Under the pieces are notes generated by a model. It did not search any database. It worked only from the letters and a program-made list of their open reading frames with translations, and was not told where the DNA came from. From Zygaena filipendulae (Eukaryota; Arthropoda; Insecta; Lepidoptera; Zygaenidae), in NCBI GenBank assembly GCA_907165275.2, contig OU015655.1, forward strand, positions 7,266,501 through 7,330,500: 64,000 nucleotides of DNA. The letters run 5' to 3'. Positions 12,201-21,348 of this stretch are shown piece after piece; position 1 is the first letter of the stretch; every line of letters starts with the position of its first letter. The translations under genes and the position numbers were made by a program.

Positions 12201-14959
12201 TATAATTTTAATAAGAGGCATCGAATACCAAATATGATAACACTTTTTTACATTGATTGTGTATAATAGTGAATAGTGATCAATAATAAAATAATTGTAA
12301 ATACTTACCTATAAACACTAGCACTGTTCAGTGCGGAAATAATAGCGAAGAGTGAATTTAAATTGTTAAGCTCGTGGAGTTTCTTTGCCACTTTTATGAA
12401 GTGGGCCACTGTCTCTGCTCTGACTTTCGGCGATTGACCATTTAATATTTCTTGCACAGTCCAAAAGCTGACCTAAAATTAAAAATAGAAAACAGAAATA
12501 TTTTTGATTCATACATTACTGCTGTAGCTGTTCCCTGCGGTTTCACCCAAGGCAATTTTGGAGTTCCCGTGGAATTCCAGGATAGAAAGTGCCAAATTCC
12601 AGACTACAATCTGTCTAAACTAAACTACTAAATTCCATCCAACTCCATGCAGCCGTTCTGTCGTAAATGAGTAACAAACATCCATCCATCCATCCCAACT
12701 ATAACATTTATAAGTATTGATGTAAAAAAATATAGCTTTATAACAAACCTCTTTATAATATTAGTATAGACTAGCTGTTCCCGCAGTTTCACCCGCGTTA
12801 ATTAAGGAGTTCCCGCGGGCATCTCTGGATGAAAAGTGCCCTTTGTCACTCAGTATTATTGTAGTTTCCTATAAGTGTAAGAATTTTTAATATCAATTGA
12901 GTAGTTCCAGAGATCCTACAAACAAACTCACGAACTTACAAACTTTACCTCTTTATAATATTTGTGTAGATTAATTGCCAAACATTTGCTTGGTTCAACT
13001 TTTTTAACATCTGTAGATGTAGATTTACTTATTTCAAAACTATATAGCGAATATATCAACCTACCCTATTAAACCTTTTCGTAAATGCAACTACATTTGG
13101 TGATACTGTCAACTTATCTAATTTTGTCCAGCCACATGTTGTCAGCTCCTCTGGCTTTATTGACTTAAAGCATGGCAAATCCAGCAATGTCAATTGATTT
13201 GCAATATCCTCTGGACTAATTCTTAATGCTGAACAGACTGTTTCATCCCAATTCTGGTTGATGGTTGAGGACGGTGGCAAGCTGCTAGTTTTGAATCGAT
13301 AAACTGGATCTTGATTCCGGCTAATTCCACTGTCACCAAGCCTAAGGGAGGATTAATTCTGATTAACTTCAACATTTCTAATGAACTGTTTTAAAAAGCA
13401 ACAGATTGTATTAGAGGTACAGCCATAAATTATTTTTTATGTGAATATTTCTTAAACCGTCGGTGAGATTGCCAAATCCGCTAAGTGCATTTTTCGTTTT
13501 TTTTTTTCACAGATTTCGCTTTAAAATCTGATGCAAAAACCCGTATTCCTAAATTTAGCTTGGATCAAGATTTCATAATACACTTTTGTGATTTTACCTT
13601 AAAACTTAATTACACATGTGTATCATATACTCTTCTTACCATAATATCAGTTTTTTATTAACTAGATCAAAGAGTTAGATAAAAAAATATAATAATCTGC
13701 AATTAGAATTTGAATTATTTGACATAATTTTGTATAAGAATGTTTTTTCTAGAGGCACATAGATATTTTTAACAAGTCTTTCCTTCAAGATGCCAACAAA
13801 GAAGTATCCAATGATATTTAAGTAAGGATAATTTACTAGGTGGCGTTCAAATATTGTTCCACTTTGACATTATGTGAATGTAAAAGCTAAAATACAGAAA
13901 TTATGAAATAGAAAAAGATAGGTATCTGCTAACAGTTCAAAGCAAAGCCCCTAATTAGGGGCAATTGAAGGCCTCAGCTTCCGCTTGCTAGTGCAATATC
14001 TACCTCCTTTAAACTTATGATATCTTTGGAAGTATCTAAATCAAAACAGTTTATTTCAATTCAAGTGAACTTTCTTCATTTATATCCAGGATATTGTGTT
14101 ATGTTTTATTAACACCTCTTTATTAGCTTGTTATGTATTTTTAAAGGATAATGTTCTTATATTATGTCAATATTAAAATGGTCAGGGCAATACTCTGCAG
14201 TATGATTATTCAAGCTAACTGGCTGAATACCTACACAAAAACAATGAAAATTGAAAACTATAGTTGTACTGCAACCAGAGTTATTGCAGACCAAAACCGT
14301 AGTGATTTTATTTATTATCTTTGTTGTAGACAACAACACCATAGTCTTCCTCACTTTTTTTTCAGTTTCAATTAACACTTTTTAACATCATTTATTATTT
14401 ATTATGAAAAGTCAGTGTAAAGACTATTAAGATAATTTCTCCTGACTTGATCAGCACTAACATTCCCTTAGAAATTTGAATAGTCATAGTGTAGAAATTA
14501 GGTTTGTGATCGGACTCCAATGTATTCTCTCAACTACGTGACATTGGCGGAGTCGCTGTGGCAACACATAGTGCCCGAAGCCATTGAAGTAACAAGGGTT
14601 TAATTTTTCTTCATGGATTATTTAATTATCTTTTGAATTATAACTAATTTTTGTAGTAAGTACTTAAATACAAGTGAACACAATTAAATTACCCATAATT
14701 GTAATAGCATGCACAATCATCTTTTGTATGAGCATTCTGACTATTGAGAGGAACATTTGCATGTTTTTTTGCATTTTGTTTACATACAGGATCTTCAAGT
14801 GGCCAGTTTTCTTCATCTTCATGCTGTAAGAATAATTTATAGAGCTTTTAACAAATAATATTATGATATAGATGCAAAGAAACAGCAAGAGATAATAGGG
14901 TTACATACCTCAACAATTCTCAGGACAGATAAGCTATCACTCAGTATGTCCCTTGGCAT
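285..14959 (-). CDS. RALGPS: RalGPS-type Ral guanine nucleotide exchange factor (RasGEF + PH)
   Basis: Eleven coding exons were rebuilt by splice sites and phase: 14909-14959, 14693-14823, 13065-13341, 12309-12472, 10884-11026, 10246-10456, 9241-9450, 3500-3637, 3009-3173, 1515-1652, 285-387. They total 1731 nt (576 aa), and vertebrate RALGPS proteins are of similar size. The start is the ATG at 14959 (MPRDILSD). Residues about 85-320 form the RasGEF (CDC25) domain: [30 protein letters not shown], then [14 protein letters not shown] and [19 protein letters not shown] Ser/Pro-rich linker with PxxP motifs and LLDDTLLES follows. Residues about 450-576 are the PH domain ([24 protein letters not shown]), ending in NLMSFE as in the family. 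The family activates Ral GTPases at membranes, with PH-mediated targeting. Upstream 5' UTR exons were not sought. Introns hold many mobile elements. Confidence 0.93.
388..1514 (-). other. RALGPS last intron
   Basis: This is the intron between PH-domain exons 10 and 11. I see only AT-rich sequence and short spurious frames. The splice boundaries are a GTGAGT donor next to 1515 and a TTTCAG acceptor next to 387 on the minus strand. Confidence 0.7.
1722..2030 (-). mobile_element. Helitron-like non-autonomous element, degenerate copy
   Basis: The low-coordinate end shows CTAG followed by the GC-rich hairpin region and the phrase for 'GAGTTCC..GGAGTTCC' shared with the other copies. The far end has a CAGACAGGCAGACGG stretch. 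The order CTAG to hairpin to CAGACA shows that it lies on the minus strand. The outer end is only approximate. Confidence 0.5.
2251..2435 (+). mobile_element. Helitron-like non-autonomous element (Lep1-like), family A
   Basis: The element starts with TCTTACTAATATTATAAATG and ends with a GGGTGAAACCGCGGG hairpin followed by CTAG and then T. These are Helitron-type ends (5'-TC, a 3' hairpin, CTAG before T). It has no coding capacity and is one of many copies in the window. Confidence 0.7.
3174..3499 (-). other. RALGPS intron 8
   Basis: This is a short intron between the [15 protein letters not shown] exon and the first PH exon. The splice phase fits an acceptor immediately before TGATATAGC on the minus strand. 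An alternative acceptor 8 nt downstream breaks phase. No repeat was seen. Confidence 0.7.
4692..4800 (-). mobile_element. Degenerate Helitron-like 3' end
   Basis: A decayed copy of the shared 3' end is visible (CAGCTGTTAGCCGCGGTTTCACCCGC). It lies just upstream of a better copy in the same orientation. The 5' half is not recognisable. Confidence 0.45.
4841..5052 (-). mobile_element. Helitron-like non-autonomous element (Lep1-like), family A
   Basis: On the minus strand it begins TCCCTGCTAATATTATGAAT and ends in the hairpin and CTAG (plus 4841-4844). It includes the internal phrases CAGACAGAC, AAGGCGTGAAAGCG and ACCCTATGTCC found in other copies. It is well preserved and about 210 bp long. 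Confidence 0.72.
5593..6020. repeat. Fold-back element with 78-bp inverted arms
   Basis: The left arm 5593-5670 (starting TCATCAAAAACATAAATG) recurs reverse-complemented at 5942-6020 (ending CATTTATGTTTTTGATG). A loop of about 270 bp contains no coding sequence. A shared ACGTGGAAATAATCTC phrase flanks both sides, which suggests the element sits in, or carries, a further repeat. Confidence 0.7.
6427..6775 (-). mobile_element. tRNA-derived SINE (long body)
   Basis: Read on the minus strand it starts with a tRNA-like head. An A-box-like GATAGCTCAGTGGTTAGTG is followed about 35 nt later by a B-box-like GAGGTTCAAACCC (plus 6703-6716). A body of about 270 bp then ends at the 'GGGCAAACGGGCAAG' side. 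The start is uncertain by a few bases. Confidence 0.65.
6924..7234 (+). mobile_element. Helitron-like non-autonomous element, family B
   Basis: It starts A|TCTATTATAATAAAAG and ends with a CGCGGGTGATACCGCGGGG hairpin, CACAGCTAG and T. It contains a (TCTG)n stretch at 7048-7067. The body differs from family A, but the 3' end is the same type. Confidence 0.72.
9451..10245 (-). other. RALGPS intron 6
   Basis: This intron has no recognised repeat. A short open stretch near 9808-10032 on the minus strand resembles no family I know and has no splice logic with the gene, so it is left unannotated. Confidence 0.55.
11207..11273. repeat. Short perfect hairpin (22-bp arms)
   Basis: TTTTTTGTATGGAAAATGAAC (ending near 11231) is mirrored by GTTCATTTTCCATACAAAAA starting near 11251, with a loop of about 20 nt. 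It lies in RALGPS intron 4, next to a LINE remnant. Pairing beyond the core is weak. Confidence 0.7.
11290..11640 (-). pseudogene. LINE reverse-transcriptase remnant
   Basis: Minus-strand translation in shifting frames gives [12 protein letters not shown], which resembles the LINE RT motif N-K-S-P-G-x-D-G-I. About 60 residues later a broken match follows to the '[14 protein letters not shown]' RT block. Stops and frameshifts interrupt it. It is a fossil inside RALGPS intron 4 and unrelated to the intact LINE at 15491-20867. Confidence 0.6.
11671..12096 (+). mobile_element. TIR MITE carrying TGACGTCA motifs
   Basis: Terminal inverted repeats of about 65 bp run inward from GGCATGTTGACTAATTTT (11672) and from the mirrored AAATTAGTCAACATGCCC (ending near 12094). 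Both contain AGTCCGTCTTGTAGATTATT. The centre holds CGTGACGTCAC and GTGACGTCACG. No coding capacity is seen. A related copy lies at 34022-34305 in the opposite orientation. Confidence 0.7.
12534..12720 (-). mobile_element. Degenerate Helitron-like element, family A
   Basis: A GTAGCTGTTCCCTGCGGTTTC 3' end and an internal (CATC)n run are recognisable on the minus strand. The 5' end near 12720 is decayed. It lies in RALGPS intron 3. Confidence 0.55.
12771..12970 (-). mobile_element. Helitron-like non-autonomous element, family A
   Basis: CTAG at 12771-12774 is followed by the hairpin region. The opposite end reads TCTACACAAATATTATAAAG on the minus strand, preceded by A as expected for Helitron insertion between A and T. 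It is a head-to-tail neighbour of the copy at 12534-12720. Confidence 0.68.
13342..14692 (-). other. RALGPS intron 2
   Basis: This is an AT-rich intron without a recognised element. A short stretch at about 14519-14600 looks denser in coding-like codons on the plus strand but has no family match or splice context that I can support. Confidence 0.5.
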
Positions 14960-15490
14960 TTTATTAATAATTTATAAAGAAGTATCAACTAATACCAAAG
15001 AAACCTAAAAACAAACAAAAACACTCTCAAACAAGGCCACTCATGCGACTAATATATTTATAAAAAGTACGTTAAACTTTAAGAATTCTTTTAGTGAATA
15101 GATTTCAAAAGAGGGGCGCAATTTTTGGACCATTGAAATGAATAGGTACCTACACACTTTACAGAGTAAGTACCTACAGAGTCTTTGAATGGTTGTTATG
15201 AACACTTACCAACAGAAACATTTCTAATAAAGGGTTGAAAGTTGTTAGTTGAAACATAGATATTTATTTTTCGTTTAAATCCATTTGCAAGACTAATCGG
15301 TCTCTGGATAACTAAGTATCGTATCAGTTTGTGCGAAACGTATAGGTATTTCAACTACAAACATAAACGCAATAAGCACTAAAGTACTTCAAAAACGTAT
15401 TATAGATAATAACAATTCCAATATGCTTAGAATTTAGAAAATCTATATAGCAAATGGCAAAAACAAAATCTCTTGGCCATTCCAGAGAGA
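14960..15490. promoter_or_regulatory. Upstream region of RALGPS
   Basis: This 530-bp stretch lies between the RALGPS start codon and the 3' end of the LINE. It should hold the RALGPS 5' UTR and promoter, or a 5' intron. I see no clear TATA box or initiator and no repeat other than the LINE target site at 15478-15490. Confidence 0.35.
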
Positions 15491-15793
15491 TTCTTTTTTT
15501 TTTTTCGTTTATTTATCCTATATAGGAAAGGCTAAGAGTACAGGGCCCATACTGCCAATTCTGATATATATTATTTAACAATAATATTATACAATAAGGC
15601 CTAAGCCATTTCTTTTTTCATTTTATCTTCTTTTATTTTCTTCTTTCACTTCTTTTATTCTCGTCTTTCTCTTCTTATGTCATTTTCTTGTTGTAAAACT
15701 CATTTAATTTTATTCTTTGTTTGATTCCTTGTGGTGTGTCTTCGTGTCTTGTGTTCTCTTAACTCTTTGTTCTCTTTGACATTTAACGTCTTT

Positions 15794-18700
15794 TTAAATA
15801 TCTTCAACCGTTGTTAAAATAAATTCATACAATGGTTTGTAACATTGAATATTTTTCAATAATTGCTGAAGGGAGCGCGGGACATCTTCAGCGTTTTTAT
15901 AGATGTTGCTAAGACAGTCCATTAAAATGTGTCTTTGGACGCTGAAATTATTGCAGTCAAAAAATATGTGATGTAATGTTTGGGTTTCACTGTTGCAGAA
16001 GTTACAGGTGGGTGATGAAATAATGTTGATTCTATGTAGATGTGCATTGAAACGACAGTGTCCGATTCGCAGGCGACAGATGGTGGTATAAAATTTCCTG
16101 TTAGTGAATGTTTGACCTTTGGTAAACCAAGGCCGTCCTATTCCATTTTTGATGTCGGCATACCACTTACCCTTCACTTGGGTTGTTTCTTCCCAGGAAT
16201 TCATAAATTTTTGAAGTAGCATGGATTTCAAAACAGTCAAAATATCAGTATCGGGTAACTGTAAGTCATGTATTACAAATCGGGTGCTTTTTGTGATGGT
16301 TCTAGCAAGAAAGTCAACTCTATCATTGCCTGTAACGCCTATGTGAGAGGGTGTCCAAAAGAGAACTATGTCTTTGTTTTGGCTGTGACATAATTCATAA
16401 TACTTCTCTCGTATGCTGTAGATAATATAGTTGACACCAGTACTGTACTTTGGGTTATTCAAAGCTTCCAAGACACTTAGACTGTCAGTGATGATTAGCC
16501 ATTTATCCTCCGTTTGCTTCTCTATGTATATCAGGGCACTAAGAATTGCATAGGCCTCAGCAGTGAAAATACTGGCATTCTTGTGAAGTCTACTTCCATA
16601 CCCTCTTCTCTTTGTCAAATCATAGATGGACATAGATACAGCTTCACAATTTTTGGAACCATCTGTATACAATTGACAATAAGCTGGCCATAAGGACAAC
16701 AAATTATATACATCTTGTTTAAAAACATGTTTTTCTATTACTATTTTAATTGAAAAAAATTTACTTTCATAAGACCCAGAGTAACAGGGCCATAAGGAAC
16801 ATTGGAATAGATTATTATCTTTCCTCAATTTAATAATTTCAGATAGATCTTGAGCCAAAAAAGGAGCACTAAATGAAGTGTTAGTGAAGATCCTATGCTG
16901 CAATTTGGATATGAGGGGATGACCATTTAATGAAGATAATTTAATTAAATATTTGTATTTGAGGAATTCAAATCTTAATCTAAGTGGAGGTATATTACAT
17001 TCTACTTGCATTGATATGATAGGACTAGATCTCATAGCCCCTAAAATGATTCTTAGACAACGATTTTGAATTTTGTCTAATTTATCCACTAATTTGTTGT
17101 TATTGGAGTAACAAATAAAAGCATATTCAAAATGACTTCTAACTAAAGCCTTGTACAGAATCAGTAAAATTTTGGGATCAGCACCCCAATATGTGCCAGC
17201 TAAGGATTTTAAAATATTGCAGGCTTTTAATGCTCTAGTTGCTAAGCAATCGACATACATGTTCCATCTAAAATTGCTTTGGAACAAAACACCTAAAAAC
17301 CTGATAGAATCAACCAGTGGCAACAAGCTGCCTTCGTATGATATTTTTATATTCCTTGTATTCATAGTCTTCTTGCAGAATACAACAGCTTTGGTTTTTT
17401 CCTTACTTATACTAAGGTTTATGCGATCGAAATAGGAACTTAAGTTATTGAGGGCTAAATTTAATTTTTTACACACCTCAGCTGGGCTATTACCACTAGT
17501 ATACACAACTAAATCATCAGCAAACTGTAAATTAGCCACATCTAAGCCCACTTCAATATTCAACCTATGTATGTACAAAATAAACAACAATGGACTTAGA
17601 ATGCCCCCCTGACAAACACCTTTATAAGAGTACCTAGGTCCAATTAGATTATTGTTATATTTTACAAAAACTTTTCGACCATGAAGAAAATTAAAAATCC
17701 AACTTACAATTTTTCCAGGTAAACCGAGTGAGACCAAAATTGAGGAGAGTATATTGAGGTTGACATTATTAAATGCACCAACCACATCAAAGAAGACACA
17801 TGCCAATATTTTATTTTCAGCCAGAGCTCCATAAACATCCAAACATAAATGACTTAGGCTCTCCCGAGCCGAATGGCCACGACGAAACCCAAACTGATTA
17901 TATGGTAATATTCTATTTGTTTCTATATAAAATTCTAAGCGCTGCTTTAGTAATTGCTCAAAAATTTTGCCGATACAAGATGTTAGTGTTATAGGTCGAT
18001 AAGAATCAGGCAAGTTAGCATCTTTTTCTGGTTTTAAAATGGGTACTAAGCAATCAGTTTTCCATTCCTCTGGTATCAAAGAATTTTCCCAAAGCAAATT
18101 AATAACATCTAAAAATAGTTGCAAATTATTTGAATTAAGTAGTTTGAGCATTTTATATGATAGCCAATCTAAACCACAAGCTGTGTCCTTTCTGGATTTT
18201 AAGGCCGATTTTAATTCGTCTTGTGTAAAATTTTTAATGAGGTATGAGTACCTATTATTAGCAGAACTTTCAAAACAGCAAATGTTCTCAACTGTATCTG
18301 GGGTGTATTTATTAAGAAAATCAGATATCCAACTGCAGTTTGAAAATTCACTAGAATTATTATTAAAAGTTTTATTGAATTTTCTCATTTTTCTCCATAC
18401 AATGCTCATAGGGGTTAGACGATTAATGGAATAACAAAAGTCTTGCCAGCTGCTCAGTCGTTCCTTTTTCAATGTCAGTTTTTTTAGAGCCTGTTTATGT
18501 TTAAAATTTACAAAGTTATCAATAGATGGGTTTGACTTGAATGCAATAAAAGCTGCTTTTGTCTCTTGTACAGCCTTGGAGCAAGTATCATTCCACCATG
18601 GAACAGAAATGCGTTTCTTGTTGCCAGAATTACTGTGTTTAGAAATATTAGAATTTTTGTGGTTATGTACATGTATTTTGGATTTGTCGATAGCTAAAAG

Positions 18701-19513
18701 AATAATAGAACAAAACAAATTGTAACTAACCATAGGGTTAGAAGATTCTGTACAGAAATTAGCTAACATAGTATTTACATTATGTTCATAAACTTTCCAA
18801 TCAACAAGTTTTAAATTTACATGGTCAGGAATATTAGAGGAATTATTCAGTGTGTAATCTATAGGAACCAATGTATACTTTGTTACAGTTGGCAGATGGT
18901 AGCTACCCAGAGGGTCGTCAGCAACCTGCCAGGAACAAGATAGAGCCATAGAAGAAGAAACCATTGTTAAATCAAGACTATTCGGTCTCCAGTTATGGGA
19001 GCCAACTGTGGTTGGTTGGTTGTCGTTCAGGAGTACCAAATCATTATCATCGATGATGTCCATAATATCTCTGCCACGAGAATCAGTCGTTCTACTACCC
19101 CAGGAGGTGTGATGAGCGTTAAAATCGCCCGCAATGATTACCGGCTTTGGAATAAGACGCAAGATATTATTTAATTTATTCTTATCAAATAGAGGGACAC
19201 AATTACCAGGGCAATAAAAACTTATTATAGATAGAGAAGTTTGATTAATTTGAATTTTAACTGCTATATTCTGCAAGGAGTCATCAAAAAAAGTGTCAAT
19301 TTTAACAAAAGGTATACTATTATGTATTAAAATGGCTACACCATTGTGGTCATTGCCACAGTCGTTTCTTTCAATTGAGTAGCCTTTTAAATTATACTTG
19401 TGATATGATTTGAACCATGTTTCACAAATAATAGCTATATGAACATTGTTGTCATACATAAATTTTTGAAAGCTAAGCCGATTGCTTAATAAACTTTGAG
19501 CATTCCATTGCAT
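15794..19513 (-). CDS. LINE ORF2: endonuclease, reverse transcriptase, RNase H
   Basis: The product is 1239 aa. The N-terminal APE-type endonuclease starts MQWNAQSL and shows GDFNAHHTSWGS and SLDLTMVS, with the late catalytic His in GSYHLPT. The RT domain has SYRPITLTSCIGKIFEQL, QFGFRRGHS, the first catalytic Asp in FFDVVGAFNNV, and QFADDLVVY (FADD at 17513-17524). The RNase H region carries LYTDGSKN, FTAEAYAILSAL, ITDSLSVLEAL and SHIGVTGNDRVD, so all four acidic positions seem present. A C-terminal Cys/His motif (CNFCNSETQTLHHIFFDC) closes the protein. It should nick target DNA and copy the element RNA in place. No stop or frameshift is seen. Confidence 0.92.
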   Translation of the reverse strand: MQWNAQSLLSNRLSFQKFMYDNNVHIAIICETWFKSYHKYNLKGYSIERNDCGNDHNGVAILIHNSIPFVKIDTFFDDSLQNIAVKIQINQTSLSIISFYCPGNCVPLFDKNKLNNILRLIPKPVIIAGDFNAHHTSWGSRTTDSRGRDIMDIIDDNDLVLLNDNQPTTVGSHNWRPNSLDLTMVSSSMALSCSWQVADDPLGSYHLPTVTKYTLVPIDYTLNNSSNIPDHVNLKLVDWKVYEHNVNTMLANFCTESSNPMVSYNLFCSIILLAIDKSKIHVHNHKNSNISKHSNSGNKKRISVPWWNDTCSKAVQETKAAFIAFKSNPSIDNFVNFKHKQALKKLTLKKERLSSWQDFCYSINRLTPMSIVWRKMRKFNKTFNNNSSEFSNCSWISDFLNKYTPDTVENICCFESSANNRYSYLIKNFTQDELKSALKSRKDTACGLDWLSYKMLKLLNSNNLQLFLDVINLLWENSLIPEEWKTDCLVPILKPEKDANLPDSYRPITLTSCIGKIFEQLLKQRLEFYIETNRILPYNQFGFRRGHSARESLSHLCLDVYGALAENKILACVFFDVVGAFNNVNLNILSSILVSLGLPGKIVSWIFNFLHGRKVFVKYNNNLIGPRYSYKGVCQGGILSPLLFILYIHRLNIEVGLDVANLQFADDLVVYTSGNSPAEVCKKLNLALNNLSSYFDRINLSISKEKTKAVVFCKKTMNTRNIKISYEGSLLPLVDSIRFLGVLFQSNFRWNMYVDCLATRALKACNILKSLAGTYWGADPKILLILYKALVRSHFEYAFICYSNNNKLVDKLDKIQNRCLRIILGAMRSSPIISMQVECNIPPLRLRFEFLKYKYLIKLSSLNGHPLISKLQHRIFTNTSFSAPFLAQDLSEIIKLRKDNNLFQCSLWPCYSGSYESKFFSIKIVIEKHVFKQDVYNLLSLWPAYCQLYTDGSKNCEAVSMSIYDLTKRRGYGSRLHKNASIFTAEAYAILSALIYIEKQTEDKWLIITDSLSVLEALNNPKYSTGVNYIIYSIREKYYELCHSQNKDIVLFWTPSHIGVTGNDRVDFLARTITKSTRFVIHDLQLPDTDILTVLKSMLLQKFMNSWEETTQVKGKWYADIKNGIGRPWFTKGQTFTNRKFYTTICRLRIGHCRFNAHLHRINIISSPTCNFCNSETQTLHHIFFDCNNFSVQRHILMDCLSNIYKNAEDVPRSLQQLLKNIQCYKPLYEFILTTVEDI

Positions 19514-19518
19514 AATAT

Positions 19519-20661
19519 TTAGGGTGGTGAAGAGGAAGGAGGGGAACGTATGGGCTGAAAAGTTTGTTTTAAGGCATTAGTTATTAGATCGGACGTAATG
19601 CTTGTATTTTGCGATTTGTTTAAAGTGATGACTTTAATTATAGATTCCGTAACCAATTTCAGTATTTTCTTATCATTTAAAATGTAATTTAATAAATCTT
19701 GTGAATTGTCTGTTTTTTTTAATGTTGGGAAATTATCTTTCTTTAAAATGTCGCCATAAGTTGGAGGAATAATTTTATTTCTATTTTCTAATATCTTTTG
19801 TTTTTTAACAGGACACTGTCCCGAAATCGCTATATGATTGCCTTTGCAATGTACACAGATGGCTTTATCAAATGGGGTGGTACAAACTTTAAAGCTGTGT
19901 CCTTCAGTGCACACGGAGCATCTCTCTGCGTTCTTACAATATTTAGCTAAGTGCCCATACCGTAAGCATCTAAAACATTGTTTTACCGGAGGGATATATG
20001 GCAGCACTGGAACTCTCCACATTTTCAAATATACATAATCAGGAAGTGAGGATGTAGAAGCAAAAGTGATTGCCACTGTTTGAGTAGGCTGTAATTCAAA
20101 GGTGTTGTTAACTTTCACTTTGCGCATGATGCGTCTAACACATATAATTTTTTTTGTGGTGGTAGATAATACTTTGAATATTTTTTTGTTTGACATATCA
20201 GTAGGTACATTAGTGATAACTCCTGTAGATTCTGTTGCTGTAGCTGGTATTGAAGCAGTTAGTAAATGTTCTTTTAAGAAAGTAACATTGTCTAAAAAGG
20301 CGTTGGCAAAACTTGCTTTATCAAAGACTACTCCGATTTTAAATTTATTTACTTTCTTTAAATATTTAATGCCTTTGATGAATCTCGTAAAAGAGTTGCT
20401 TATATACATCATATCCCTTGTTCCTATACATTTGGTTTCGTCTGAACTTTGAACAAATACGATAAATTCATATGCAGCAGAACAATCTTCAGGATAACGC
20501 CTGCTGTAGTCAGTTACCCGATATGCTTTATACTTATCCTCATGCTTTTCAAATTCTGATAGAGTATCCGAATAGTCTGACTCACTCGTGTCTTCAGCTG
20601 AATCCGCCACTTCATCATCCACTTTCTTCTTTTTCCTTTTTCTACCCCCAGCCATCTTCAT
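19519..20661 (-). CDS. LINE ORF1 protein with CCHC zinc knuckles
   Basis: The product is 380 aa. The N-terminus is lysine-rich (GGRKRKKKKVDDE), followed by an acidic Ser/Asp/Glu stretch. Residues about 130-215 are a conserved ORF1 region. Three Cys/His knuckles follow (CFRCLRYGHLAKYC, CSVCTEGHSFKVC, CVHCKGNHIAISGQC, about residues 225-285), and the tail is Ser/Pro-rich. Proteins of this type bind the element RNA and form the transposition particle. The stop sits 5 nt before the ORF2 ATG, so ORF2 is probably reached by reinitiation. The first ATG at 20661 is the natural start because the frame opens there after the 5' UTR. Confidence 0.88.
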   Translation of the reverse strand: MKMAGGRKRKKKKVDDEVADSAEDTSESDYSDTLSEFEKHEDKYKAYRVTDYSRRYPEDCSAAYEFIVFVQSSDETKCIGTRDMMYISNSFTRFIKGIKYLKKVNKFKIGVVFDKASFANAFLDNVTFLKEHLLTASIPATATESTGVITNVPTDMSNKKIFKVLSTTTKKIICVRRIMRKVKVNNTFELQPTQTVAITFASTSSLPDYVYLKMWRVPVLPYIPPVKQCFRCLRYGHLAKYCKNAERCSVCTEGHSFKVCTTPFDKAICVHCKGNHIAISGQCPVKKQKILENRNKIIPPTYGDILKKDNFPTLKKTDNSQDLLNYILNDKKILKLVTESIIKVITLNKSQNTSITSDLITNALKQTFQPIRSPPSSSPP

Positions 20662-20880
20662 ACGGTTATTAAACTTGTAGGCGTAGAATTAGTTCAGGTT
20701 CGTAGTTTATACAAAAATATGTTAGTTTAGGGAATATGTACATAAATTTACTATTGTAACTGATTATCTAAGCAATTTAATAAAGTATTTACAATAAAAG
20801 ATAAATAATTAATTTTTATGGTCAAAAAATCCCTCCAATTCGTTTGAGCGTTCCCGCGCTTTTTCTGCATTCCAGAGAGA

Positions 20881-21348
20881 AGGTAATCACTACGGGCCAT
20901 TCTGTGATTTTTTTTTTAATAATTTTACGGCTCTGGGTACGCGCCCTTTGGAGCCTTTAGTACGTAGATTTTAGAGTTATAATAGATAATAAAATAGTAG
21001 AATAGTAGAATGCGCATATTATTGAATATTTTTAAAGGCCGCTCCACATTCGCGCGCGAAATCTTTTCTCTTTTAAAAAATATTAATAAAGAAGTATAGA
21101 TGTTAAGGTCAATTTGATAAGTCCGGGCACTATTAATAATGACAGGTCTGTATTCATGCAAAGGGGATTAAAACAGCATGATTAATCACTTTGCCCGGCC
21201 ATTATGAATAATGCCCAGCCTATCTTGGGCAAAGTAATAGGTGAACTGTAGTGTTTTCGTTTATGAAATGAAATTAAAGTTATATAATTTTCATGAAAAG
21301 TTTAAAGTGATGACCTAGATTAAGTGATGGGCCTAGATTAAAGTAAAG
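20881..21348. other. Spacer between LINE and Copia remnant
   Basis: The start of this stretch (GAGAGAAGGTAATC...) resembles a phrase at about 44304-44330, so the LINE seems to have landed in an older repeat. A phrase around GGGCAAAGTAAT occurs in imperfect inverted form (about 21181-21235). No gene is seen. Part of it could be a decayed Copia leader. Confidence 0.4.

Larger units (their letters stand above)
15491..20867 (-). mobile_element. Full-length I-type non-LTR retrotransposon (LINE)
   Basis: The 5.4-kb element is flanked by a perfect 13-bp target-site duplication, CATTCCAGAGAGA, at 15478-15490 and 20868-20880. On the minus strand it has a 5' UTR of about 200 bp, ORF1 with zinc knuckles, ORF2 with endonuclease, RT and RNase H, a 3' UTR of about 300 bp and an A-rich tail (T-run near 15494-15508). 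Both frames are open throughout, so the copy may be intact. The combination of CCHC Gag-like ORF1, APE endonuclease and RNase H points to the I superfamily. Confidence 0.9.

Noticed and set aside
14157..14378. Overlapping open frames on both strands in RALGPS intron 2
   Set aside because: Short, no family resemblance, and no splice logic with the gene.
14519..14600. Stretch with coding-like codons ([20 protein letters not shown])
   Set aside because: Too short, no family recognised, and no acceptor/donor pair that fits RALGPS; only noted in the intron entry.
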